NCBI RefSeq assembly: GCF_010183535.1
Contig: NC_071333.1
Location: forward strand, 12,212,587 to 12,276,586
Length of the DNA: 64,000 bases
From: Caenorhabditis remanei
Lineage: Eukaryota; Nematoda; Chromadorea; Rhabditida; Rhabditidae
Reading direction: 5' to 3'
Shown here: in pieces, positions 35,401 through 47,400 of the stretch
Layout of the letters: each line of letters starts with the position of its first letter
Position numbering within the stretch: position 1 is the stretch's first letter
The notes under the pieces: generated by a model
The model's database searches: none
The model's input: only the letters and a program-made list of their open reading frames with translations
What the model was told of the DNA's origin: nothing
Program-made: the position numbers and the translations under genes

Positions 35401-38400
35401 GAAACTGTTCACTCTGAGTGCCTCTCCAGTTGAAATTGATAATATTGAGCTGCCAGCTGTCGAAGTCCAAATACCAGATAAAGTTGTTTATTTGAAAGAA
35501 TGCCCGAATGCTGTCATTCGAAGACAACGAAATATGATCTACGTTGACTCCAGATCGGAACCATCTCCCTTCCGTACTGCAAATATTGTACTTAATGAGA
35601 TCATTGGATTTGCCCCAAATCCATCGGACATGTTTGTGGAGATTCTTGGTGTATTACCAGCGGTTTACTATATGGTTCAAGTGGATGATGGAGCATTGTG
35701 GCAGTTCCAGGTAGCAAACATAATAGGGAATGAATTTTAAAAATACATTTCTTCCAGATGATCTCTCAAGAGAAACGTGTTCTTTCTAATATTTATGTGC
35801 TGAAGGATGCTAAGGGATTGGAAGTTCCAACTGTCCGAATGCACAAGAAATCCACTTTATTATCTTCTCAGGAAGCCGGTATTGTTGCAGCCAGAACTCT
35901 TCAAATGGCTGTTAGAAGCAAGGTGGGCCTTTTTTAAATATACTTCAAAAATTATAGCGCAAATTTTAGGTGTGTCTCGCAGTTGGCGATGTAATTGACT
36001 CTGGAGTAGAAATTGACGATAGTCAAATGAGTACTGGATTCTCTGAACTTGGAATGGACTCTTTGGCAACAGTAGATCTGTTGAATCGGCTCAATCAAAA
36101 ATATTTCCCAGGTAATTTTCACTTAATTTGTATAAATATGACAGAGTGTTTTTTTTTTCAGAAATTGAGTTGACTACAAGTGACTTATTCGACAATCCAA
36201 ACATTATTGATCTTTCAATCATGATTGAACAACTGCTAAATGAGAAAGGAATCCAAGCACCATCGGAACCAGCGACTCCAAAACTCTCACTTCGTGAACG
36301 AAAACTGTCCATTCCAGCCATCAGAGCTCAAGAACTAGCCCAAATCGAGTTTGTGACGAACTACAATGCGCAACAGAAAGAAGAACAAGAAGAAGAGCAA
36401 AAATTGGCTGAAATGAAAAACGAAACCAGTGCACCAAAGGAAGATGACGTTGATAGAACAGATATTCGTCGTAAAATATCCTCTGCAGTTTTTGATTTAG
36501 CAACTGAAACACTGTCTGTTGAAGATCTCGACTCCAAAGGATTTACTGAACTTGGAATGGATTCTCTTTCGATTGTTGATTTTGTAAACCGTTTGAATGA
36601 GAAATACTTCCCAGGAGATGATATCACCGCTAGTGATGTATTCGATTACCCGACTGTTGATGAACTTGCTGATCATATCGTTCGAAAGAAGAGTATTTCG
36701 TTATCAACTGCTCCGGAATTGGTTGCAGATACGGATAGAGCTGAAAAGGTTGAGATCACTGTAAATGGAAAAGAGCACCCTGAACTTGAACAGCTCACTC
36801 AGTGCTATGTACTGACGGACAACAAGAATACCACATTCACTTCTGATATAAACTTGACTTCTTCTGGATCCAAGTTTCATTTGATTAATTCATCGACTCA
36901 AAAACCGATTATTGAACTAAATCCAGATGGTGGTCAGGACAAGGAACTTCAAAGATGCTTAGACGGGAAAAATAACATATTGATTTCCCTTGATCACTTT
37001 GAAAACGCCGTGGATGTTCTCTACATGACGCTTCTGAATTTGATGAAAACTATCTCTAAGAACAAAATCAAGTGTCACTTTGCCGTATCCAACAAGTTCA
37101 GTCTTGGTAACTCGATTGCTAGAGCTTTCATGAAAACTGTTACCTCGGAGAAGCACCCACTCATCAGTTTCGAATGGGACCAAAAAATTCAACAAGTTAG
37201 TTTTGTTGACTCTGATTCTGGAATCAGTGGTAACTGGTTGATCACCGGAGGATTGAGTGGAATTGGATTTGAAATTGGAAAGTTTTTGGCGAACAACGGA
37301 GCTGAAAACGTTATACTCGTCAGTAGAAGACAGCCGACTAATGATGTTCTCAAGGAGATCAAAAACTGGAAAGCATCGGTAAGAACATTTGTTCTGAAGA
37401 TATTTTCCATTATAACTTTTTTCAGGTGAAAACAATTGCTGCCGATATTAGTGACAAGCAAACTCTGGTAAAGGAACTAGAGAAAATCAGAGTAAACGTC
37501 ACAGGAATCATTCATTCTGCTGGTGTTCTGAAAGATTCAAAGATTGAAAGGCAAACAAAAGATTTATTCAATCAAGTTTTCAAACCAAAAGCTGATGGCG
37601 TTCTCGTTTTGGAAGAAATTGAAAAGCATTTCAACTACAAGGTGAATTTTATCCCACATGGCGTGTCATTGTTATTTTCAACTTTTTCCAGATCGAGAAC
37701 TTCATCATGATGTCATCATTCACTGCAGCCTGCGGAAATGAAGGACAATTAAACTATGGAGTAGCCAATGCGTACTTGGAGCACCAAATTCAACGTCGTC
37801 GGCGTGAAGGAAAATCCGGATGTGCCATTCAATGGGGAAATTGGATAGACACTGGAATGGCTACCAACGCTCATGTACGAAAGTTCCTTGCAGACCTCGG
37901 ATTCTTGGGACAACACAACAAAGATGCCCTGAAATATCTGAAAGTTTGTATCGAAAAGAAACCTGAAGTCATTATGGTCGCTAATATTGACTGGGACGTG
38001 ATTTTGAAGAATCGAAAGGACTTGCCAAGAGATCTTATCAACAATGGAATTATTTCATTCGAGAATTTAATTGTTGAAAGAAAAGAAAGTGAATATTCTG
38101 CATCATCTCATGAAACAACTGACTTTGAAGAAGTTCCAATAAATGTTGCAGTAGAAGATGAAGAAGAAGTTTTGGAACTCATCAAAGAGAAAGTGTCATC
38201 TATCTTGAAATATGCTCCAAGCAAACTGAAAAGCAACAAGAACATCATGGATATTGGATTAGACTCCAGACTTCTCGTCGAATTTTTGAACTTTATCAAC
38301 GCTACATTCAAGACTAAACTGAATCTGTCCGATGCTTACAACTATTCGACACTTGAAAAACTGGCATCTCATATTTTTGAGAAACTGACTGCAGTTGATG

Positions 38401-41400
38401 TTGCCGTTACTTCTGAAATTGAAAACCATGTGGAGGAAACCAAAAAATCTACAGATTTCTGTTCATTTTTTGGTGTGAATCTTTTCTTCAACGACAAAGA
38501 TAGCATTGAGAGATCAAAATCAGAAGCTGTCAGATGTTTGGAATCTGGGAAACCGCTGCCAACTTCTGGAAATTTTGCAATTCCTGTCGTCGGAACTTCC
38601 ATATCAGATGTGATCAAGAAAATTGAAACTGTTACTCCACAACAAGCTAAAACCTGTCAACAAAACTCAAAAAGTGTTATGATGCTCACTGGTCAAGGAT
38701 CCCAATATCCTCTTATGGGAAGACAACTGGTAGAGAACTATGAAGTGTTCCGAACAACGCTGAAATCCTGTCTTGCCAAGTGTGATGAATACTTACAAGG
38801 AGATGTCAGTTTGTGGGAAATTCTGTTCAACACTGACCATTACAAACTGCTACAATTAACCAAGCACATGCAACCCATCATGTTCTGTTTTGGTTATGCA
38901 ACTGCTCAATTATGGCTCTCTCTTGGCGTTGTACCCGACTATTACTTAGGTCATAGTGTTGGAGAACTTGTAGCTGGTGTTCTTGCCGGGATAATGTCAA
39001 TTGAAGATGGTCTTCGTTTGATTGTCGAGCGTGGAAAAGCTATGGAGAACATTGCTGGACTAGGAGCTCTTCTTGCAGTTCAACGAGAAATTGCCGATGA
39101 TGTTCTTCGGAAGTTTAAGGTTTCAGTGGCCACGATTAACAGTCCAAAACAAGTAGTCTTTGCGGGAACCAAGCCTGAGCTTGATATGGCATTAGCATTT
39201 GTAAAGGGGCAGGGTGAGTGTCTCATTGTTTTCCCGTTTTCCTCTAATCCTCCTTCCTTTTTAGGCAAACAAGGCACGTTTGTCAACCAGACGTACCCCT
39301 TCCACTCCAACCTTATCGAAGACATTCATCTCGTTTCTCTGCGCACATGTCTCGCCGAAATACGCTTTCGGGCAGGGACTACTGCGTTGGTCAGCAATGT
39401 GACAGGCCAGATAATAAACACGTTCTCGGAGGCCTACATCATCAAACACACAATTTCTGCCGTCAAGTGAGAGACCCTGTCGCATTGCCCTATCCAAATA
39501 GAGATTATTTAGATTCGTAAATTGTGTGGAGACGCTGAGAAACGAGGGTGTCACAGTGTGGATAGACGCAGGGCCGGCTGCAGTCCTCGCAACATTTGTG
39601 AAGAGAATTATTGAGCCAGCGGAACTTGCGAAACACAGAATTGTTCAGACTTGTAAGGAAAAAGATTCAGACGTCGAAACTCTGGTGCAAGCATGTCTCG
39701 AGTTGGAGCAATCTGGATTAAACATTTCATGGCCAACACTTTATGGTTGTGACAAGAACGAAGATGCTCCACTTGTTCAGTTTCCCGTGATTCAAGAAGA
39801 TTCAATTCACGATGATGAATTTGAAGTCTTGGAGGGTCATCGGCTCAATGGAAAAATAATTGTTGCTGGGGCATATCAGATGTTCAAAATGGACCAACTT
39901 GTCAAATCTCGAGCCCCGGGATTAGATCTAGTATTGAAAAATGTGAAGTTTTTGAAGCCGTGGTACATCGAGGACTGTAAAAACTTTCAAATCCGCTGGA
40001 ACTCTGATATGACGATTGAGTTGGTGGTGAAATCAGTGACAATGTGTTCTGCAAAAGTTGATATGAAAGAAGGACAACTGGTTGCAGAGAAAATCGGAGA
40101 AAATGAACAATCTTTCGACGTCCATGACTTCTATGAAACACTGTATCGGAATGGACTGCAATATGAAAGTGGTTTTAGAAGAATGGACACAGCAAAGCGA
40201 TCTGAAAAACGTTGTTTCTCCGAATTGAAACCATCTACATTCGCTTGGCCTTTGATTGACTCTGCAATGCATTCTATAACTGCAAGTGTGGTCCCTCGTC
40301 GTCCGGACAGTTACTTTTTACCAGTTGCAATGGGTCAAGTAACAATGAGAAATGAACAAGATTTCAAACTATCGAATCTTCACTCTCAAACTGTAATCAC
40401 TTCGGAAACCGAAAAATTCATACAAGTCAATGTCATTTTGTTTGCTGGAGATCTGATCATATGCGAGGTGCGGAACATGACAATCGTGGTTTTGAAACTG
40501 GTTCCAATTGCAACTCCAACACCGACTCCAACTGCAACTGCCGCATTGGAGACAACAAAAACGGAAATTGAAATAGTAGGCTTTGATATCACACTGCCTT
40601 ATAATCAAATCTCTACGAACTCTGAAAATTGGCAGTTTTTGAAAACAAACAGAGTCAAGCAACCGCTTCAGAACCGTTTTTCTGAAAAAGGAGATAATCT
40701 TTGCGTCGGTTTGCTCGACACAGACTCACGTTACTGGGATCCTGAATATTTTGGGATTCGTCCTAGCGAAGCTTCATACATTGATTTGCAACAAAGGCTG
40801 CTTCTTGTTAGTGTTGCTAAACTTCTCGATTCATTGCTTATCGCTAACCTTCCCAGTAAAACCGGAGTGTTCATTGGATGTTCCACTTATGAATTCTCTC
40901 AAGTTGTGTACGCTCATAGTCATGAAAATCCAAGAGCAGAGTGGGGTGGTGGTACCTCGAATTCTGCTTTGGCTGGTCGGATCGCTCATTGGCTAAAACT
41001 GAAAGGCCCAGTTCTTACTGTAGACACTGCTTGCTCTTCTTCATTTTATGCTTTGACTTCCGCTTGTGATGCTATTCGTTCCGGACAATGCGAATATGCA
41101 ATTGTTGGAACAGTCAACTTAGTTCTGCATGAAATGACTACAAACGTGCTTCAAAACGCCAAAATGACTGTTCATGATTTCTGCAAAGCTTTTGATGTAG
41201 ATGCTAATGGATACAAACGGTCAGAAACAGTTTGTACAATGCTTTTATCAAAGCCTCAAAACATGAACAGTGTTAGTACGTTAGTTGATTGGGCTACCGG
41301 ACACAACGGGAACAGTTCATCTCTATTCACTCCGAATGGTACGTCTCAATTGGAAGTGATGAAGAAAGCTACAAGAACTGTTGAAGATATCGTTGCTGTA

Positions 41401-44400
41401 GAAACGCATTGCACTGGTACCAAACTTGGCGATCCAATTGAATTAAGCGCAATTTCAAAATTGATTTCTGCTGAATGCTCAATCAACAGTATCAAATCAA
41501 ATGTTGGTCATTCCGAAGGTGCCAGTGGACTGGTTTCACTCTGTGCTCTTTTGATGTCAACACATTCCAATTATAAACAAGCACAACTGCACATAAAATG
41601 TCCAACCGAAGTGATAAGAAGAAGTAATATGCATTGCCAGTTTGTTGGCGAAGAGTTATTTCTAAATACAAATGCATCGGTTCTTATCAATAACTTTGGT
41701 TTCACCGGGTCGAATTGTTCTGTGGTCGTGAAACCAAAGTCAAGAAACTTGGAAACTTTAGAAGAATGCCACATTCTGTATCCAATGTTGATGTCTGCTC
41801 ACACAATGGAATCACTCAGAAAATACATCGACCAGTTTATCCAGTTTGTCACAGCTTCCTCAGCTTCGTTGCATGACATCATGATCAGTTTACTTCAGAA
41901 AAAAGTACACGTTCACCGTCATTTTGTGATATACGACTACAGAAGGAAAATTGTTCTGGAAAACCAAAATGAAATAGTTTATCACAATGACGATAGACTT
42001 GAAATGTTGAGAAAGAAGTGTATGCTGTTTTTGAAAGAAGGAGCAATACCATTTGATCGAAAAACCAGTTTTCGTAAAGTCGAATTACCGCCAATCATTT
42101 TCAATAACAGTTTGCACTGGAAACTGAGACCGTTCCACGATGACATTTTCAAAACTCGTCAAGTCTCGTTCCGTGAAATTTTCTATGAAAAAGTTCTTGT
42201 TGAAAAGCAACCTCTTTTGGAAGCCACCACTATCAGAAATGTGGCATGCATTGGGAGACTGAATCTTATACCAAAAATTGAGATGGATGAAGTATCTTGT
42301 TTTGTGAATGGAATAATTGTGTTCCACCCGCTGACAAACAGTATTGAAGAGTTTTTGAAGCTGACTGATTTATGGAGTCGACTGAAGCCAGATCAGAATA
42401 ATGTGGTAATTGTATGTTGCTTCAAAAATGGAACATCTCACACTGAATGGACAGGAGTGCTACGGTCATTAGCTTCAGAGAAGTTAATTCCCTACAAGTT
42501 TGTTTCCATCGAACGAATTGATGAATTGAAGAAAGAACTCAACAATCATGATGTCTTTGAGACTATTTTCTATAGAAACCATGCCCGTTTCGTGGAGAGA
42601 ATGAAAAAATTCACTCCAAATTTCAAAAAGAAATCTGAGTATAGACAACTTTTAATATCTGGTGGAACTGGAGGAATTGGCAACGCTGTCTTGAATGAGC
42701 TGAAACCAAAAAGTTCAACTATACTTACACGACAAAACAGGAGAAATGTAGAAGAAGAAAATACTTATGTGAAATCAGACGTGGCGATATACCAATCTGA
42801 TACTCAATATGAACATGTTTTCCATTTTGCTGGAAATGTCCAAAATGCATCACATTCCAGTATGAGAAAAGAAAAAGTGGAGGAATTATTGTTAACAAAA
42901 CTACAAGGAGCCAGAAATTTGGTCAAGTGCTGCTCCAAGCAAGGAACATTTGTGTTCTCATCTTCAATTGCATGTATTCTAGGATCGTATGGACAATCAA
43001 ATTATGCTTTTGCAAACGGTTTGGTCACTTCGTTTTTAGAAACGACCCCATTAAAGTCAAACGTTATTCATTGGGGTCCCTGGAAAGAAGTTGGAATGTT
43101 GGCAAGGTCGGAATGCGATGAAATAAACAAAGCACTTGCTATGAATGGCTGGAATCCGTTATCCAATTCTGATGCACTTTCGGTATTCTCTACTGATGTT
43201 ATGAATCCAAAAAGTCAAGTAATAGTTTTTGATGGAGATTTTGAAGAAATTGTAGCAAGACAACCGCATTTACGGAAATTCCTCTCAGAAATCGTTAAAG
43301 AGAAGAAAACTCCAATTAAAGAAAACCCGTCTAATTTCGATAATGTTTTTTCTGATGTAGTAGGTATCAAAGACATGGAGAACAAAACTCAAATTCCCTT
43401 CATGGATCTTGGAATTGATTCTTTGTGTATGGAAAACCTAAGACACACTCTCAACGTTGAACTCGGTTTAGACCTGAACGTTTCTATAATGTTTGAAAAC
43501 GCTACGTATGAAAAACTGAAGGCTTACACATCAAACCTATTGAAATTGAAAACTGGAAAATCGAAAAACTCAGAAAACGAAATCAGCTCAGAACACAAAA
43601 TAGACAATGACAACCGTGTTGCTGTAATTGGATGGAGTGCTGAATTTTCTGGAGCGCAGAACATTGAAGAATTCTGGAACAACTTACTCAATGGAATCAT
43701 TTCAACTAACATAGGAACCAACCTTCTGAACTCTCCGTTTGGCTTCGATAACAAGTTTTTCAATATATCTGATGAAGATGCGAAAATGTTGGATCCTCAA
43801 GTAAGAAAGTTCATTCAACATGCGTATTTGGCTTTGGAAAATTCTGGATACATTGAACTACGAACTGAATTGAAATGCGCCGTTTTTGCAGGAGCAGAAC
43901 CATCCGACTACGGTAGACAAGACGAGCAAGATGATGCCATGAGAAAACTTTTTGTGATGAATATGAACAATTATCTTGCAACTTATGCTTCTTACTGTCT
44001 CGATCTGAAAGGGGAGGCTGTATCAGTTTACAGTGCGTGTTCTACCACTTTGGTAGCTGTAGCAAATGCAATAAAGTCGATTCAGACTGGTTCAATTGAT
44101 TATGCATTGGTAGGAGCTGCATCAATAGCAGAGGTTTCGGAGTCTCTCAATGGATATGGAGACTCAAAAAAAACTATATTTTCAAAGTCAGGAGTATGTC
44201 GACCGTTTGATAAAAACTCTGAAGGAATTGTGAGAGGATCTGGTGTTGGATGTTTAGTTTTGAAAAAGTATTCGAAAGCTGTTGAAGAGAAAGACCATAT
44301 CCATTTTGTCATCAAGAACTATTCCATCAGCAACGATGGACTTTCACGAGCAAGTTTCATGGCTCCCAACCCAGCTGGCCAGTTGAGATGTATGACAAGT

Positions 44401-47400
44401 GTGCTGAATAAACTGACTGATGATGAAAAACAAAGAATTGAGTATGTTGAGTGCCATGCAACTGGAACTAGACTTGGAGACACTATTGAAATGAGTTCTC
44501 TTCAGACTGCTTATGGTTACAAGAAGAATTTACTAATCGGATCTTGCAAAGCCAACATTGGACATGCGTATGCTGCCTCGGGGCTTGCATCATTGATAAA
44601 ATGCGGCATGATGTTACAGACAGGAAGAGTTCCTCCGCAAGTGAATTTCTCTGAGTTCCGTGATGGTTTTGGAAATTTCTTCAGAGTGAACACCGAAGAG
44701 GCTGAGATCAAGAAGAATAGTCTAATTGGTATTGATTCATTTGGAATTGGAGGAACAAACGTTCATATGATTCTCGAATCTCATTGTGTACAAGAAACCA
44801 ATTTGAGAATGCAGTATGAATTGCAAACACACATCTTTCCGTTGTCTGCAAAATCGGAGAATGCTTTGAAAAAGTTGGAAGAGACCGTCATAAATTATTT
44901 GAAAAATGACGATCGAACTTTGAGAAATCTATCATCCACTTACATTCACGAGAGAACATTGATGGACCATCGGACATACTTTATTTCCGATATAAAGAAC
45001 AACCAAACCATTATCAATAGAGGTCCAAGAATCAAATGGCAACCTAAATCTCCAAAAGTTGCTCTGTATTTTGCTCCTCAAGGTGTTCAATTTTCGAATA
45101 TCTTACCTGAAGAATATCATAATAATGTAATCTATCAAAAAGCAATTCAACGACTTTGCAACTCTGCAAATAATCTTGGATTGAGGAACTTGGAAAGAAT
45201 TCTGTATCCTACTAATATGGAAGACGATCTCATTCAATCCATTGAATATTCTCAAGTGACTCTTTTCGTCCAATGCATGGCTATTTACGAATCACTCAAA
45301 AAAGTATTGAAACCCCAATTGCTAATCGGGCACAGTGTTGGTGAGTATACAGCGGCAGTGATTTCAGGAGTGTTGAATGAAGATCAAATGATAGATTTAT
45401 TAATCAAAAGGAGTCGACTAATTGGAGAGACTGACGAAGCACGAATGTTAATGGTGTGGAACTATGAAAAAACTCTTCCCGTAGATGTCGAAGTCTCTGC
45501 AATTATTGATATCAATACCAAATGCGTTGTTGGGCCAATCAAAGCAGTAGACGAGTTTGAAGAATCACTCAGACAGCAGCATATCAAGTATCGAAACATC
45601 AAAACGAATTACGGATTTCATTCTCAAATGATGCAGCCCATATCAACAAAATTCAAAAATGTATTCTCCACACTACCGGCTAAAAAGCCTGAAATTCCAA
45701 TGATTTCTAGCATAACGGGTTCCACAATCCCCGATTTCAATGCAACTTATTGTCACAATCATCTCACAAGTCCAATCAATTTAGATCGGGTCGCCGATGC
45801 TATAATTAAATCAGGCGTGGATATTGTAGTGGAAATCGGTCCAACTGGTGTGTTGTCTAACCTCTTGGCAAAGAAAAACTCAAAAACCGTAGTCATCCCC
45901 ACATGTGGAACAAAGAAACACCCAAAACAGTCACTTATGGAGTGCATTGGAGAGGTTTGGAATCATGGAGTCGACATACGTGGATTATTCAAAAAAACAG
46001 ACATTGACGGTAACGCACCAGGATATTGTTTTGATGAAACCCAGTTCAGTAAAAACAACGACTATGCCAAGAATATAAAGCAAAATATTGAAAAACAGTT
46101 CAAACTGTACACGGAAGACTGGATAGAAGAAGACAGTTGTGATGCCATCGACTCACCTGCCTCTTTTGAGATTTATGACAGAAGTGTGACAGCCACCACG
46201 TCTTCTATTTTGGTTTTTCTGCTCGAAGAATCTGAAGGTCTTCATACGAACTATTTCGACGTTGAAAGGTTTTTAAAATATTCTCATCAGCATGAGACGA
46301 TTCTTTTTATTGCTAACAGTGATCACCCTTCCAATCAAATGGTTCTCGGACTTCTTCGTTGTCATCAATTGGTTTCCAGAACAAGAATCAAGTACATCGA
46401 GAACCTGGATTACCTTGAAGTATCAAATATTGTTGCAAAAACAGTGAACTGTGAAGGATTGTATCTTCGCTTGGCTTCAAGTGAAGTTTTCTGCCATCAC
46501 TTCAAGGAGATGCTTCCAAGATCACCTCCAAATAGTCCTGTTGAAGGTCATGCATTAGTATTCGGAGCAAATGGATTTGTTGGAAGAATAGTAGTGGAAT
46601 ATTTGAATTTATTGAAGATCAATGTCATCCCTGTTGCTCGTAATTCAAAGTATACTTGCGACATCACTGATTCGGAAAGTGTCAAAAAAATTATCGAATC
46701 AATTGGCTTGAATCACTTCACCCTGGTTGTTAACTGTGTCGGGAAAGAGTCCTCACCAAGTGTTGTCAAATCATTTGAAGAGCAGGAATTGGTACTTTCG
46801 TCAAAAACAAGAGGCAATCTGAATATTCTTAATTGTTTTGAAGAAAATCAAATCGAAGTTGACAAATACATCACGTTCTCATCACTAAGTTCAACCATCC
46901 CATTGCTTGGTAACTCGGATTACGCTAGTGCGAACTGTTTTATAGAGGCTTTGTCAAGGCAAAAGTTTGAATACATTCAGAAGTTATTGGTTTTGTCATT
47001 GCCGCCCCTGGAGGGAAGTAGAATGTATTCCGAATCGACTTCATCAACAAAGCAAATGTTGAGTCATGTGTTGATGAGCAAAAAATATCTTGTGGATGTG
47101 TTCAAGGATACATTCTTCTCGGATATAGACGGATCAATATTCGTGTCCCCCTCTAATCCTTCTGAAATTGCATCGAAAAGTCTAAAACATAATAGATCTG
47201 GTGAGAATGAGGATGAACCGACAATCAAAGCAGAAGAAGTCATGAAACAAGAAAATGGTCTAGAAGATTTGATCAAAAAAATTTGGAAAACGACGCTAGG
47301 CCAATCATTGGTAATTGACGATTCATCTAACTTTTTCTCACTTGGAGGAGATTCTCTGAGTGCTCTACAAGTTGTATGGCAAGTGCAAAAACAAACTGAG

